Part shown: one piece after another, positions 43,421-53,687 of the stretch | How the letters are laid out: each line of letters begins with the position of its first letter | Numbering within the stretch: the first letter of the stretch is position 1 | NCBI RefSeq assembly: GCF_014529705.1 | Contig: NZ_JAANIH010000022.1 | Span: forward strand, 1-64,000 | Source: Bradyrhizobium campsiandrae | GTDB taxonomy: Bacteria > Pseudomonadota > Alphaproteobacteria > Rhizobiales > Xanthobacteraceae | Length of the DNA: 64,000 bases | Direction of reading: 5' to 3' | Position numbers and translations under genes: made by a program | Notes under the pieces: model-generated | Told to the model about the DNA's origin: nothing | The model's input: only the letters and a program-made list of their open reading frames with translations | Database searches by the model: none

Positions 43421-45337
43421 ATGAACATGCTCGTCACCCCCACCTCGCCCGCCACGCCGAACGGCACCACGCGACCGCAGGTTCGCATCGTCATCGTCGG
43501 CCATGTCGATCACGGCAAGTCGACGCTGGTCGGCCGCCTCCTGCATGAGACAGGCAGCCTGCCCGACGGCAAGCTCGAAATGTTGAAAGCCGTCAGCGCG
43601 CGGCGCGGCATGCCGTTCGAATGGTCGTTCCTGCTCGACGCGTTGCAGACCGAGCGCGACCAGGGCATCACCATCGACACCACGCAGATCCGTTTCCGCA
43701 CCAATTCGCGCGACATCGTGTTGATCGACGCGCCCGGCCATGCCGAATTTCTGCGCAATATGATCACCGGCGCCTCGCAGGCCGACGGTGCCGTGCTGAT
43801 CATCGACGCGCTGGAAGGCGTGCGCGACCAGACCCGTCGTCACGGCTATCTCCTGCATCTGCTCGGCGTGAAGCAGGTTGCCGTGGTCGTCAACAAGATG
43901 GATCGCGTGAATTTCAGCGCCGATCGCTTCAAGGAGATCAGCGACGAGATTTCCGCCCATCTCAACGGGCTTGGCGTGACGCCGACGGCCGTGATTCCGA
44001 TCTCCGCGCGCGACGGCGACGGCGTCGCCGAGCGCACCGACCGGATCGGCTGGTACAAGGGCCCGACCGTGGTCGAGGCGCTCGATCGGCTCGAGCCGGC
44101 GCGGCCGCTGGAAGCGCTGGCGCTGCGTCTGCCGGTGCAGGCGATCTACAAGTTCGACGACCGCCGCATCGTCGCGGGCCGCATCGAATCCGGCAGCCTC
44201 ATTGCCGGCGACGAGATCGTGATCATGCCGGCCGGCAAGATCGCCAAGATCAAATCGGTCGAGAGCTGGCCTGTGACGCCGGTCACCGGCCGTCAGGGCG
44301 CCGGCCGCTCGGTCGGCATCACGCTCGACCGCGAACTGTTCATCGAGCGCGGCGACATCATCGCGCATGCGAGCACCGCCCCGCGCGAGACGCGGCGCTT
44401 ACGCGCGCGCATCTTCTGGCTGCACGACAAGCCGCTCGCCAAGGGCGATCAGCTCTTGGTGCGTTGCGGACCGAAAGAAAGCCGCGCCACCGTCGTCGCC
44501 ATCGAAAAGGCGGTCGACCCGGGCGAGCTCTCCAGCAGCGAGAACAAGGCGATCGGCCGCAATCATGTCGGCGAGATCGACATCTCCCTGTCCAATCCGA
44601 TTGCGACCGATCCCTACACCGAGAATCCGCGCACCGGCCGCCTGGTGATCGAGGTGTCCGGGCGCATCGCCGGCGGCGGCCTCGTGCTGTCGGTGGATGC
44701 CGGCCAGCGCGCCGTGCCTGTCGATATCGTGCCGGTGGAATCGGCGCTGCGCGCCGACGAGCGCTCCGCGCGCTATCGCCACAACGGCGCCGTGGTCTGG
44801 CTCACCGGCCTGCCCGCCTCCGGCAAGTCGACGCTGGCGAAGGCGTTGGAGCGGCGTCTGTTCACCAATGGCGGCTCGCCGATCCTGCTCGACGGCGACA
44901 CGCTGCGCGCAGGCCTCAACAGCGATCTCGGCTTCTCCGCCGCCGACCGCAGCGAGAACATCCGCAGGCTTGCCGAGGTCGCGACGCATCTCGCCCGCAA
45001 CGGCCATATCGCCATCGTCGCCGCCGTCTCGCCTGCGCGCGAGGATCGCGCCACCGCCCGCCGCATCGCCGATACCGCATTCCGCGAGATTCACGTCGCG
45101 ACGCCGGCCGAGGTGTGCGAGGAGCGCGATCCCAAGGGTCACTACAAGAAGGCCCGTGCCGGCGCGCTCGCGTCGTTCACTGGCATCGGCGACGACTACG
45201 AGGCGCCGCAGGCGGCCGAACTCGTGATCGACACGTCGACGCGGACCGTGACCGAGGCGACGGACGAGATCGAGCAGATGCTGAAATCATCAGGCGTGCT
45301 GTTCGACGAAGTCGTGGACCTCGCCGCAAATATTTGA
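43421..45337 (+). CDS. cysNC: Bifunctional sulfate adenylyltransferase subunit 1/adenylylsulfate kinase
   Basis: A 638-residue fusion (NodQ-like). The N-terminal part (about 20-440) is the CysN GTPase with GHVDHGKST (27-35), DAPGHAEF and NKMD, which couples GTP hydrolysis to APS synthesis. The C-terminal part (about 450-638) is APS kinase with P-loop GLPASGKST (463-471), [17 protein letters not shown] and [16 protein letters not shown], making PAPS. The fused form is common in rhizobia, where PAPS also serves sulfation reactions. I chose the ATG at 43421 (MNMLVTP); the ATG at 43427 is an alternative. Confidence 0.94.
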   Translation: MNMLVTPTSPATPNGTTRPQVRIVIVGHVDHGKSTLVGRLLHETGSLPDGKLEMLKAVSARRGMPFEWSFLLDALQTERDQGITIDTTQIRFRTNSRDIVLIDAPGHAEFLRNMITGASQADGAVLIIDALEGVRDQTRRHGYLLHLLGVKQVAVVVNKMDRVNFSADRFKEISDEISAHLNGLGVTPTAVIPISARDGDGVAERTDRIGWYKGPTVVEALDRLEPARPLEALALRLPVQAIYKFDDRRIVAGRIESGSLIAGDEIVIMPAGKIAKIKSVESWPVTPVTGRQGAGRSVGITLDRELFIERGDIIAHASTAPRETRRLRARIFWLHDKPLAKGDQLLVRCGPKESRATVVAIEKAVDPGELSSSENKAIGRNHVGEIDISLSNPIATDPYTENPRTGRLVIEVSGRIAGGGLVLSVDAGQRAVPVDIVPVESALRADERSARYRHNGAVVWLTGLPASGKSTLAKALERRLFTNGGSPILLDGDTLRAGLNSDLGFSAADRSENIRRLAEVATHLARNGHIAIVAAVSPAREDRATARRIADTAFREIHVATPAEVCEERDPKGHYKKARAGALASFTGIGDDYEAPQAAELVIDTSTRTVTEATDEIEQMLKSSGVLFDEVVDLAANI

Positions 45338-45366
45338 GGCGCCAACTATCGCACCACATCATCGGT

Positions 45367-45392
45367 GTCGTCCTGGCGAAAGCCAGGACGAC
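45367..45392. repeat. Short hairpin repeat with GAAA loop after cysNC
   Basis: A perfect 11-bp stem (GTCGTCCTGGC / GCCAGGACGAC) with a GAAA tetraloop lies 30 bp after the cysNC stop. It is a minimal version of the GTCGTCCCGGCGAAGG repeats. There is no T run, so it is not a classical terminator, but it may stabilise the 3' end of the mRNA. Confidence 0.7.
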
Positions 45393-45616
45393 GGGGATTG
45401 AGATCTCGCCTATTGCATTAGCAACGGACGCCAAGGGCGCCTTCCGGATACCACCCTGCCCATCTTTCCTTGACATTTTGACAAACCCCTGGGGGTCTTC
45501 TCACCGCCCCGATTTTGGGGCTAATTAGGTCCCGAAAGCTGCCCCGCGTGGGCGCATTTTGCTGCGGTCGGGTCAAAAGCAGCCAAAAACAGCCATTTCC
45601 AACAAGAAAGACCATC

Positions 45617-47782
45617 ATGAAACGCGTCGATGCCCACGGATTGAAGATCGCCCCCGTCCTTTTCGATTTCATCGCGAAGGAAGCCGCCCCGAAAACCGGG
45701 ATCGCGCCGGATGCGTTCTGGGCAGGCGTAGCCGCCATCATCAAGGAGTTGGGGCCGAAGAACCGGTCGCTGCTCGCCTTCCGTGATCAGCTCCAGGCCA
45801 AGATCGACGACTGGCACCGCGCCCACAAGGGCAAGCCGTTCGACCTGGACGCCTACACCGCCTTCCTGAAGGAGATCGGCTATCTCGTCCCCGAACCCGC
45901 GACGCAGACGGTCGAGACCGCCAATGTCGACGAAGAGATCGGCAAGATCTGCGGCCCGCAACTGGTCGTGCCGCTCACCAACGCGCGCTACGCCCTGAAC
46001 GCGGCGAATGCGCGCTGGGGCTCGCTCTATGACGCCTTCTACGGCACCGACGCGATCCCGCATGATCCCACGGAGAGCGGCAAGGGTTACAACAAGGCCC
46101 GCGGCGACAAGGTGATCGCCAAGGCCAAGGCCTTCCTCGATACCGCCGCGCCGCTCGCGACCGGCAGCCACACCGACGTCACCGCCTACAGCGTGGTCGC
46201 GGGCCAGCTCGCGGTGAAGCTGAAGAGCGGCAACGCCACCGCGCTGAAAAACGCCGCACAGTTCGCCGGCTTCCAGGGCGATGCGGCTGCGCCTTCGGCC
46301 GTGCTGCTGGTCAACAACGGCCTGCATATCGAAGTCACGATCAACCGCAACAGCGCGATCGGCAAGGACGATCCGGCCGGTGTCGCCGACATGGTGATGG
46401 AAGCCGCGGTCTCCACCATCCTCGACATGGAAGACTCGGTCGCCGCGGTCGATGCCGAGGACAAGGTGCTGGTCTATCGCAACACGCTCGGCCTGATGAA
46501 CGGCACGCTGTCGGCTGATTTCGAGAAGGGCGGCAAGACGCTGACCCGCTCGCTCAACGCCGACCGCAGCTACAAGACGCCCGACGGCAAGGGCGAGGTC
46601 AAGCTGCACGGCCGCAGCCTGCTGTTGATGCGCAATTGCGGTCACCACATGTTCACGGACGCAGTGCTGGACGAGAGCGGCGAGGAAGTGCCGGAGGGCC
46701 TGCTCGATGCCGCCGTCTCCGGACTTCTTGCCATTCATGATTTGAAAGGCAACTCCAAGGTCAAGAACAGCCGCACCGGCTCTGCCTATATCGTCAAGCC
46801 GAAGATGCACGGCCCGGACGAGGTCTCGTTCACTTGCGAGATCTTCGACCGCGTCGAGAAGATGCTGGGCCTGCCCGAGAACACGCTCAAGGTCGGCATC
46901 ATGGACGAGGAGCGGCGCACCACCGTCAACCTCAAGGCCTGCATCCAGCGCGCCTCCAAGCGCATCATGTTCATCAACACCGGCTTCCTCGACCGCACCG
47001 GCGACGAGATCCACACCTCGATGGAAGCCGGTCCCATGATCCGCAAGAACGAGATGAAGGCGCAGGCCTGGATCAAGGCTTACGAAGACTGGAACGTCGA
47101 CATGGGCCTGATAGACGGTCTGCCCGGCCATGCCCAGATCGGCAAGGGCATGTGGGCTGCCCCCGACAAGATGGCGGACATGCTGGCGCAGAAGCTCGCG
47201 CATCCGCAGGCCGGCGCCACCACCGCCTGGGTCCCCTCGCCGACCGCCGCGACCTTGCACGCGCTGCACTATCACCAGGTCAACGTCATTGCGCGCCAGC
47301 AGGAGCTGACCAAGGGCGGGCCCCGCGCGAAGCTTTCCGACATCCTCACCATTCCGGTGTCGAAGTCGAACTGGGCGCCCGATGATGTCAAGCAGGAGAT
47401 CGACAACAACTGCCAGGGCATTCTGGGTTATGTCGTGCGCTGGATCGACCAGGGCGTCGGCTGCTCCAAGGTGCCTGATATCCACGATGTCGGCCTGATG
47501 GAAGACCGCGCGACCTTGCGCATCTCCAGCCAGCATCTCGCCAACTGGCTGCACCAGGGCGTCATCACCGAAGCGCAGGTGATGGAATCGCTCAAGCGCA
47601 TGGCCGTCGTCGTCGACAAGCAGAACGCCGGCGATGCCATCTACAAGCCGATGGCGCCCGCCTTCGACGGCGTCGCCTTCAAGGCGGCCTGCGACCTCAT
47701 CTTCAGGGGACGCGAGCAGCCGAACGGCTATACCGAATACATCCTCACCGCGCGCCGCCGCGAGGCCAAGGCGCTGGGTTGA
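45617..47782 (+). CDS. glcB: Malate synthase G
   Basis: A 721-residue enzyme that condenses glyoxylate with acetyl-CoA to malate, needed for growth on acetate, glycolate or fatty acids. [36 protein letters not shown] (Mg-binding), [32 protein letters not shown] and [22 protein letters not shown] are isoform-G signatures. The start ATG at 45617 has AAGAAAG upstream; the frame is open to 45515 without a better start. A strong terminator follows 20 bp after the stop. No isocitrate lyase gene is nearby. Confidence 0.96.
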   Translation: MKRVDAHGLKIAPVLFDFIAKEAAPKTGIAPDAFWAGVAAIIKELGPKNRSLLAFRDQLQAKIDDWHRAHKGKPFDLDAYTAFLKEIGYLVPEPATQTVETANVDEEIGKICGPQLVVPLTNARYALNAANARWGSLYDAFYGTDAIPHDPTESGKGYNKARGDKVIAKAKAFLDTAAPLATGSHTDVTAYSVVAGQLAVKLKSGNATALKNAAQFAGFQGDAAAPSAVLLVNNGLHIEVTINRNSAIGKDDPAGVADMVMEAAVSTILDMEDSVAAVDAEDKVLVYRNTLGLMNGTLSADFEKGGKTLTRSLNADRSYKTPDGKGEVKLHGRSLLLMRNCGHHMFTDAVLDESGEEVPEGLLDAAVSGLLAIHDLKGNSKVKNSRTGSAYIVKPKMHGPDEVSFTCEIFDRVEKMLGLPENTLKVGIMDEERRTTVNLKACIQRASKRIMFINTGFLDRTGDEIHTSMEAGPMIRKNEMKAQAWIKAYEDWNVDMGLIDGLPGHAQIGKGMWAAPDKMADMLAQKLAHPQAGATTAWVPSPTAATLHALHYHQVNVIARQQELTKGGPRAKLSDILTIPVSKSNWAPDDVKQEIDNNCQGILGYVVRWIDQGVGCSKVPDIHDVGLMEDRATLRISSQHLANWLHQGVITEAQVMESLKRMAVVVDKQNAGDAIYKPMAPAFDGVAFKAACDLIFRGREQPNGYTEYILTARRREAKALG

Positions 47783-47801
47783 GACCGATTGTTCGAACAC
47801 C

Positions 47802-47831
47802 AAAAGCCCCGGCGCAAGCCGGGGCTTTTTT
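47802..47831 (+). terminator. Intrinsic terminator of glcB
   Basis: Stem AAGCCCCGGC / GCCGGGGCTT with a short loop, followed by TTTTTTG, 20 bp after the glcB stop. The A run on its left side may also let it stop leftward transcripts. Confidence 0.88.
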
Positions 47832-47851
47832 GTTGGAGATCGGATGGCCCG

Positions 47852-48007
47852 CTAGAACACCGCGAGATATTTCAGCAGCGACACGATGCCGATGATGATG
47901 ACGATGACGCGCGCGATCTGCTTGGCGCGGCCGTCCATCGGCAGCATGTTGATGAGATAGAGCACGAGGATGATGACGAGAAAGGTGACGAGTACGCCGA
48001 CCAGCAT
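47852..48007 (-). CDS. Small two-helix membrane protein (Thivi_2564-like)
   Basis: A 51-residue protein made almost entirely of two membrane helices (VGVLVTFLVIILVLYLINMLP and VIVIIIGIVSLLKYLAVF) joined by MDGRAKQIAR. This pattern matches small membrane proteins annotated as Thivi_2564 family; function unknown. I chose the ATG at 48007 with GGGGG ahead of it; a longer in-frame start at 48091 would overlap the promoter. An exact EcfG-type promoter lies 40 bp upstream, so I expect it to be a general-stress gene. Confidence 0.75.
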   Translation of the reverse strand: MLVGVLVTFLVIILVLYLINMLPMDGRAKQIARVIVIIIGIVSLLKYLAVF

Positions 48008-48046
48008 CGCGAGGGCCCCCTTCAGGCAAATTGCTAACGAGGTCCT

Positions 48047-48071
48047 AACGCCCGTCTCGCGCGCCGGTTCC
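48047..48071 (-). promoter_or_regulatory. EcfG-type promoter (exact match) of the small membrane protein gene
   Basis: The leftward strand reads GGAAC, 16 bp, CGTT, an exact match to the EcfG consensus, 40 bp before the start codon at 48007. Confidence 0.7.
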
Positions 48072-48278
48072 GCGCGCGCAACCCTTTGCAACTTCTAGTA
48101 AATGCGTAATTCTACCGGTAGGCCGCCTGCCTAAAATTTTACCCTTTTCATTTCAGATGTCGAAACCGTCCGGATTGTGCCGCGAGCGGAATGTAATTGT
48201 CGATGCTGTCGCGCCCCTGTTTTTCGATTTTGTCCGGGGTTCTCGACGCACGCTGATAGTGGGAATTGGGGGACTTCG

Positions 48279-50372
48279 ATGCTCAATCGCCTGACCGTGT
48301 CTGCACTGCTGAAGGCAGTGATCGCGATCACGTCGATCTGCGTGGTGATCGCACTTTCGCTCACCGCCTGGGAGTCGTGGGATCGCCTCAGGACCGCGAG
48401 CCGTATCTCGCAGATCGCCGACGCCTCCGCCGATCTGTTCAAGGCGATGCACAATCTGCGCACCGATCGCTCGACCACCTCGCGGCTCCTGAACGCGACC
48501 GAGCCGATGGACACCGAGATCGAGAAATATCTCCGCGCGCTGCGTGATGCGCAGATGCCGGCAATGGCACGGGCGCTGGTGCTGCTGCCCGACATGGACT
48601 TCCCACAATCCGGCACGCTGGTGCCGGAGCTCGCGCGCCTCAACAAGCTGCTGATCGAGGAGCAGAAGGAATTTTGGGAGAACGTGGCCAAGCCAAGGGA
48701 GCAGCGCCGCGCGGGCCTGAGCAAGGAATACATGGAGACGACGCAGGGCCTGCTCGACGTGCTCGACAATCTCTCGAACACGTTGGCCGCCACCGTCAAC
48801 CACCAGGACGCCGAGATCGACCAGTTGCTGTCGATCAAACAGAATGCCTGGCTGCTCCGCAACACGGCCGGAGAGGCTTCGCTGATCGTCTCGACCGGAC
48901 TTGCGGCCGGCAAGATCACGCCGGAGGGCCGCTACAACTATACCCAATATGTCGGCGGCACAGCCGCGATGTGGAAGGCGCTGGAATTGTCGACCTCCGG
49001 CATGCAATTGCCGTCGGCGCTCTCGTCCGCCATGGCCGCGGCCAAGACCGCCTATTTCGAGCCGCAATATCTGGCCTTGCGTGATCGCCTCGCGGACGCG
49101 TTGGTCAAGGGCGAGAAGGCCGAGATGACGGCGAACCAGTGGAGCCCGATCACGGTCGGCCGCATGGCGAGCGCGGTCGCGGTGGCTGAAGCTGCGCTCG
49201 ACTCCGCCAAGGCCCATACGCTGGAGCAGCGCTCCGCCGCACAACGCGCACTGATCACGCAGCTCGTGCTGCTGACTTTGGCCATCGGCCTCGCCGTCGG
49301 CGCGAACGTGCTGGTCAGCCGCCGCGTCATCACCCCGCTCAACACCATCCGTGACGCGATGCTCAAGGTCGCCGGCGGCGATCTCGCCGTCGATAGCGGC
49401 TATCTCGATCGCAAGGACGAGATTGGCGCGCTTGCCGGCGCGCTCGAGACCTTCAAGCAGCAGGCCAGCGAAAAGCTCAGGATTGAAGAGCAGGAGCGGG
49501 AGCGCAATGCAGGCGCTGCCGCGCGCCAGCGTGCGGTCGAGGCCTATGTCGGGGAGTTCGAGAGCGCGGTGCGCAAGACCCTTGGCGAACTCAACGATGC
49601 GTCGGGCCGGATGCGCAAGACCTCGGGCGATCTTTCTGCCGTGTCGCGCCAGACCAACGAGCGCGTCCAGGTCGCCGGCAAGGCCTCCAATGACGCCTCG
49701 ATGAGCGTCGACAGCGTCGCGGCGGCTGCGGAAGAGCTCTCGGCCTCGATCAATGACATCAGCCAGCAGGCCGCGCATGCCGCAGGCATCGCCAGCCGTG
49801 CCGTCAACCAGGCACGCGAGACCGACGGCACCGTCCAGGGCCTGGCGCAATCCGCCGGTCGCATCGGCGAGGTCGTCGGCCTGATCAACACGATCGCGGC
49901 GCAGACCAATCTGCTCGCGCTCAATGCCACGATTGAAGCCGCCCGCGCCGGCGAAGCAGGGCGCGGCTTCGCGGTCGTTGCCTCCGAGGTGAAATCCCTG
50001 GCGAGCCAGACCGCAAAGGCGACCGAGGAAATCTCGGAGCAGATCGCCGACATCCAGAAGGTCGCCGGCGACGCAATCAACGCGATCCAAGCGATCGGCG
50101 GCATCATCGGCGAGGTCAACGAGGTCGCAACCGCAATCGCCGCCGCCGTGCAGGAGCAGGGCGCAGCCACGCAGGAAATCACGCGCAGCACGCAATATGC
50201 GGCACAGGGCACCAAGAACGTCTCGGACAACATCACCGGGGTGAAGGCGGATGCGGACGCCGCTGCCGCCGCTGCCGACAACGTGAGAGGCGCGTCAGAA
50301 ATGCTCGAGACCCAGAGCAACCAGCTCGGCCACGAGGTCACCGATTTCCTCGGCAAGATCCGCGCGGCGTAA
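48279..50372 (+). CDS. Methyl-accepting chemotaxis protein
   Basis: A 697-residue chemoreceptor. TM1 (about 11-31) and TM2 (about 324-346) flank a large periplasmic helical sensor of about 290 residues. HAMP follows (347-400: [24 protein letters not shown]), then the cytoplasmic signalling domain with the conserved hairpin tip [32 protein letters not shown]. It should signal to CheA/CheW encoded elsewhere; the ligand is unknown. No CheR-tethering pentapeptide is visible at the C-terminus (FLGKIRAA). The ATG at 48279 follows TGGGGGA. Confidence 0.94.
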   Translation: MLNRLTVSALLKAVIAITSICVVIALSLTAWESWDRLRTASRISQIADASADLFKAMHNLRTDRSTTSRLLNATEPMDTEIEKYLRALRDAQMPAMARALVLLPDMDFPQSGTLVPELARLNKLLIEEQKEFWENVAKPREQRRAGLSKEYMETTQGLLDVLDNLSNTLAATVNHQDAEIDQLLSIKQNAWLLRNTAGEASLIVSTGLAAGKITPEGRYNYTQYVGGTAAMWKALELSTSGMQLPSALSSAMAAAKTAYFEPQYLALRDRLADALVKGEKAEMTANQWSPITVGRMASAVAVAEAALDSAKAHTLEQRSAAQRALITQLVLLTLAIGLAVGANVLVSRRVITPLNTIRDAMLKVAGGDLAVDSGYLDRKDEIGALAGALETFKQQASEKLRIEEQERERNAGAAARQRAVEAYVGEFESAVRKTLGELNDASGRMRKTSGDLSAVSRQTNERVQVAGKASNDASMSVDSVAAAAEELSASINDISQQAAHAAGIASRAVNQARETDGTVQGLAQSAGRIGEVVGLINTIAAQTNLLALNATIEAARAGEAGRGFAVVASEVKSLASQTAKATEEISEQIADIQKVAGDAINAIQAIGGIIGEVNEVATAIAAAVQEQGAATQEITRSTQYAAQGTKNVSDNITGVKADADAAAAAADNVRGASEMLETQSNQLGHEVTDFLGKIRAA

Positions 50373-50377
50373 GCGTT

Positions 50378-51031
50378 CTACTCCTTGGCCACGACCGGCA
50401 GCTGACGGAATTTGGCGCGCATGGACCCCGGCAATGGCGAGAAATTCATCGCGATACCCCGGCGATCGTTGGCGTTGCGATTGGCGACGACGAGGCCGTC
50501 GCTACCGGCAACGATATCGCCCTTGCGCAAGGTTGGATCGTCCTCGGCCTTGACCGACGCAAGGCCGACCGGGTCCTTGCCGTTGCAGGTACAGCCGGAC
50601 ACGATCTCGTTGCGATAGCGGAAGGCGTTAGGCAGCTCGGAATAGGACTTTCCGCGGTCGGTGGTGGCGTCATCGATGTTGCTGCCATAGACCAGCGAGG
50701 TCTCCGACGCCGGGCAGAAGCTCTTGCAGGACTGCGCCTTGCTCTCGGCATCCGCGCCCTGGGCCGGGAAGTAGCGGCCGTCACAGCCACGCACGCAATA
50801 GGCCGTGCCGCCGCCATAGGACGCGCGTTGACGCGGCGCCTCGTAGCGCGGCATGTCGTCATTCGGGAATGGAACGCGGATCTCCGGCGGCGGCCGCATG
50901 CGGAAGCCGCCGAACAGCGCCGAGAAGAAATCCTCCGCATGCGCCGAAGGCGTCAGCGCCAGGCCGAGCGAAGCGATCGCGGCGAACGCGGCCGCCCCGC
51001 AAGCCAGTCTGCTGATGGAACGTCTCATCAT
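50378..51031 (-). CDS. DUF2865 exported protein, cysteine-rich
   Basis: A 217-residue exported protein with a signal peptide ending SAHAED. The DUF2865 core has paired cysteines: YCVRGCDGRYFP, CKSFCPASETSLVYG and GCTCNGKDPVGLA. These could form disulfides in the periplasm. The C-terminal half carries a basic stretch. Function unknown. It starts 6 bp after the L,D-transpeptidase stop, so both are likely expressed from the same EcfG promoter. ATG codons at 51031 and 51028 are both possible. Confidence 0.87.
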   Translation of the reverse strand: MMRRSISRLACGAAAFAAIASLGLALTPSAHAEDFFSALFGGFRMRPPPEIRVPFPNDDMPRYEAPRQRASYGGGTAYCVRGCDGRYFPAQGADAESKAQSCKSFCPASETSLVYGSNIDDATTDRGKSYSELPNAFRYRNEIVSGCTCNGKDPVGLASVKAEDDPTLRKGDIVAGSDGLVVANRNANDRRGIAMNFSPLPGSMRAKFRQLPVVAKE

Positions 51032-51037
51032 GGGACC

Positions 51038-51832
51038 TCACTCAACTCGCTCGCCTGTCGACGATGCCGGGATGTTCAGCGCCTGGCGCCCCGAGGGCAG
51101 CGTCGTCACCGCAGGCCGCTTGCGCCAGCTATCACTGCCCCTGTCGCCGCCACGCGCCATCAGCGGTGCGTTCTTCGGCAGCACCACGACCTTGGCGCCG
51201 ATGCTGACGCGGTTGAACAGGTCGGTCACGTCCTCATTGGTGAGGCGGATGCAGCCGGACGAGACGAACTTGCCGATCGTGGTCGGATCGTTGGTGCCAT
51301 GGATGCGATACTCGCTGGAGCCGAGATACATCGCGCGGGCGCCCAAGGGATTCCCGGGCCCACCAGCGACGAAGCGCGGCAGATAGGGTTGGCGCGCGAT
51401 CATCTCCGCCGGCGGATGCCAATCCGGCCATTCCGCCTTGCGGCTGATGCTCTGCACGCCCGACCAGGTAAATCCCTCACGGCCGACGCCGACGCCGTAA
51501 CGCATGGCACGCCCGTTACCGAGCACATAATAGAGATAGGTATTGGCGGTATCGATGACGATGGTGCCGGCCGGCTCGTTGCGGTCGAAGCTGACGATCT
51601 GTCGGCGGAGGCGATCCGGCAGCACCGCATCCTCGTCGGCCGTCTGCGGCGCTTCGCTGATGTAGCCCTGCGAATAGGTCGGGTCCTGCTGATAGGCCTG
51701 CGCCTGGATTGGCGCATAGCCAAGCGTCTGTGCCTGAACCGCGCACGGTGCCGCGAGCAAAGCGGCCGCGAATGCACAAGCGCTGGCGACGCGCGGCGAG
51801 AAGCTGCGACGGACGGCCGATAACTTTGTCAT
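51038..51832 (-). CDS. L,D-transpeptidase (YkuD domain)
   Basis: A 264-residue exported enzyme that forms 3-3 crosslinks in peptidoglycan or attaches proteins to it. The signal peptide ends AVQAQT. The YkuD domain (about 85-225) has the catalytic motif HGTNDPTTIGKFVSSGCIRLTNED with the nucleophile Cys and the upstream His. A low-complexity Gln/Tyr linker (APIQAQAYQQDPTYSQGY) precedes it. I chose the ATG at 51832 (MTKLSAV), which starts the signal peptide; the ATG at 51853 adds seven residues. An exact EcfG-type promoter lies 45 bp upstream. Confidence 0.92.
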   Translation of the reverse strand: MTKLSAVRRSFSPRVASACAFAAALLAAPCAVQAQTLGYAPIQAQAYQQDPTYSQGYISEAPQTADEDAVLPDRLRRQIVSFDRNEPAGTIVIDTANTYLYYVLGNGRAMRYGVGVGREGFTWSGVQSISRKAEWPDWHPPAEMIARQPYLPRFVAGGPGNPLGARAMYLGSSEYRIHGTNDPTTIGKFVSSGCIRLTNEDVTDLFNRVSIGAKVVVLPKNAPLMARGGDRGSDSWRKRPAVTTLPSGRQALNIPASSTGERVE

Positions 51833-51876
51833 GTGACGCCCCGTTGGATGCATCTGGGTGATGCTGCTGCCCCGTC

Positions 51877-51902
51877 AACGCAGCGATACCGACTCAAGTT
51901 CC
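51877..51902 (-). promoter_or_regulatory. EcfG-type promoter (exact match) of the L,D-transpeptidase-DUF2865 operon
   Basis: The leftward strand reads GGAAC, 17 bp, CGTT, an exact consensus match, 45 bp before the start codon at 51832. Confidence 0.7.
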
Positions 51903-51961
51903 GCGGCGCGGCGAGGCAACTGGGTCACAGTCAAGCGACCACAACTTCACGAAACCGCGAT

Positions 51962-51986
51962 GGAACCTCGACCTCGCGCGCGCGTT
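51962..51986 (+). promoter_or_regulatory. EcfG-type promoter (exact match) of the AI-2E-type transporter gene
   Basis: Reads GGAAC, 16 bp, CGTT on the rightward strand, 49 bp before the GTG start at 52036. It lies back to back with the promoter at 51877-51902, so the two divergent operons both look stress-controlled. Confidence 0.68.
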
Positions 51987-52035
51987 TTCCCGTCATCAAT
52001 GGGCGCGCGGAAAGCTTCCGTGCGGGAGAAATATT

Positions 52036-53148
52036 GTGCGCGTCCTTCCCGGCGAACGACTGATGTCCGGCCCCGACCAGGGCACCCCGCTTCCCGACAG
52101 TCCTGTCGAACTGCCCCCGGTGATCCGGCGCACCGAGTTCGTTGCCTTTGCACTCGCCGGCCTGCTCCTGATCGCGATCGTCGCCGTATTGTATGTCGCC
52201 AAAGCCTTCTTCCTACCGGTGGTGATGGCCGTCGTCGCCGGCACCATGCTGTCGCCGGCCGCGACCTTCCTGGAAAAGCGGCGGGTGCCGCGCGCCGTCG
52301 GGGCGGTGCTCATCGTGGTCGCGGTAAGCGCGGTCGTCGCGTTCGTCTTCGCCCTCATTGCTTCCCCGGTGATGGCCTGGAGCTCACGCCTGCCGGAGCT
52401 GGCCGGGCAGCTCAAGGACAAGATGCACGTCTTCGACCGCCCTCTCGCGCTGTGGCGGGAGCTTCAAATCATGGTCGGCGGCTCGGAGCAGCTGCCAAGC
52501 CTGCAACTCCCCAAGGTCGAGTGGGTGCAACCGACGCTGGAATTCCTGTCGCCGACCTTTGCCGAATTCCTGCTGTTTTTCGCGACCCTGATCCTGTTCA
52601 TCGCGAGCTGGCGCGACCTGCGGCGCGCTCTCATCATGACGTTCGGCGAGCGTGACGCGCGGCTGCGCACGTTGCGGATCCTGAACGAGATCGAGGTCCA
52701 TCTCGGCAATTATCTGCTAATGGTGACCGTCATCAATATCGGCGTCGGCATTGCCGCCGGCCTCGTTTGCGCCATCACGGGCATGCCCAATCCAGCCGGC
52801 CTCGGCGCCCTCGCGGCAACGTTGAACTTCATCCCCATCATCGGGCCGGTCGCGATGTTCGTCATTCTGGTCGTCGTCGGGCTGGTCGCTTTTCCGACAC
52901 TCGGTGCCGGGCTGATGGCGGCACTGGCCTTCGGCGGCATTACGTTCATGGAAGGCCACTTCGTCACGCCGACCATCATCGGCCGCAGGCTGGCGCTGAA
53001 CGCGCTTGCCGTATTCATCGCGCTGGCCTTCTGGACCTGGCTGTGGGGACCCATGGGCGCCTTCCTGTCGTCTCCGCTGCTGATCGTCGGGCTCATCCTG
53101 AAGGAGCACCTTCTGCCGGAGAATTCGCCGCAGCTTCCGCAGGAATGA
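52036..53148 (+). CDS. AI-2E/PerM family membrane transporter
   Basis: A 370-residue integral membrane protein with about eight helices and a periplasmic/cytosolic insert (about 105-170). The core GLGALAATLNFIPIIGPVAMFVILVVVGLVAFPTLG and GHFVTPTIIGRRLALNALAVFIALAFWTWLWGPMGAFLSSPLL is diagnostic of the AI-2E transporter (PerM/YdiK) family, a group that includes autoinducer exporters and Na+/H+ antiporters. The substrate here is unknown. The start is a GTG with GGGAG 8 bp before it, better supported than the ATG at 52063. Confidence 0.9.
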   Translation: MRVLPGERLMSGPDQGTPLPDSPVELPPVIRRTEFVAFALAGLLLIAIVAVLYVAKAFFLPVVMAVVAGTMLSPAATFLEKRRVPRAVGAVLIVVAVSAVVAFVFALIASPVMAWSSRLPELAGQLKDKMHVFDRPLALWRELQIMVGGSEQLPSLQLPKVEWVQPTLEFLSPTFAEFLLFFATLILFIASWRDLRRALIMTFGERDARLRTLRILNEIEVHLGNYLLMVTVINIGVGIAAGLVCAITGMPNPAGLGALAATLNFIPIIGPVAMFVILVVVGLVAFPTLGAGLMAALAFGGITFMEGHFVTPTIIGRRLALNALAVFIALAFWTWLWGPMGAFLSSPLLIVGLILKEHLLPENSPQLPQE

Positions 53149-53162
53149 CCGGTTTCCACGTC

Positions 53163-53187
53163 GGAACTTCCGTCGCCACGAAACGTT
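53163..53187 (+). promoter_or_regulatory. EcfG-type promoter (exact match) of the DUF883-like gene
   Basis: Reads GGAAC, 16 bp, CGTT, exact consensus, 38 bp before the start at 53226. It lies in the gap after the AI-2E-type gene, so the downstream pair has its own stress promoter. Confidence 0.72.
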
Positions 53188-53225
53188 CTCCGCCCAGGTA
53201 AACCGCCGAACACTTCGGAGCTCTG

Positions 53226-53597
53226 ATGTCCATGACCGACGCCGAAGCCAGGATGAGAGACTGGACCGACAAAGCCACCGCAGAACGTCTCGAGAAGGAT
53301 GTAGCAGCCGTGAAAAGCGATATCGCCGCCCTCACCGACCAGATCACCGACGCGCTTAACACCTTCGCCAATGCCACGGGCAAGCAGGCCCGGCGTGGCT
53401 ACAAGCAGGCGCGCGACAACATGGATTCGACGCTCGACGACTTCTCCGAGCGGGGCGGCGCTATGATGGATGCGGCCCAGAATGCCTACGGGTCGATCGA
53501 GGAGACGCTGGAAGACGCCATCACGCAGCGGCCGCTCGCGACCGTCGGCGTCGCGCTCGGCATTGGCTTCCTGATCGGCTTCGCCTGGCGCCGCTAA
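53226..53597 (+). CDS. DUF883 (ElaB/YqjD)-like membrane-anchored stress protein
   Basis: A 123-residue protein: a long amphipathic helix (ATAERLEKDVAAVKSDIAALTDQITDALNTFA), then Tyr/Gln-rich helix, and a C-terminal glycine-zipper membrane helix (PLATVGVALGIGFLIGFAWRR). This is the ElaB/YqjD/DUF883 layout. In E. coli such tail-anchored proteins bind stationary-phase ribosomes. The ATG at 53226 follows CGGAG. An exact EcfG promoter precedes it. The next gene encodes a YqjE-like membrane protein, matching the yqjD-yqjE pairing. Confidence 0.85.
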   Translation: MSMTDAEARMRDWTDKATAERLEKDVAAVKSDIAALTDQITDALNTFANATGKQARRGYKQARDNMDSTLDDFSERGGAMMDAAQNAYGSIEETLEDAITQRPLATVGVALGIGFLIGFAWRR

Positions 53598-53687
53598 GGT
53601 GTGGAACGGTCTTGAGGGTCACGACGCCACCAGCGCCGTGACCGTTGCGGCGACGAATTCGCGTGTTGAGATCTGAGGAGCAAGACC

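Noticed and set aside
45521-47803. 760-codon leftward frame opposite glcB
   Set aside because: Shadow frame rich in His/Arg/Asp/Val with no domain; glcB is unambiguous.
48153-50195. 680-codon leftward frame opposite the chemoreceptor gene
   Set aside because: Antisense shadow of the heptad-rich receptor; no motifs and no ribosome-binding site.
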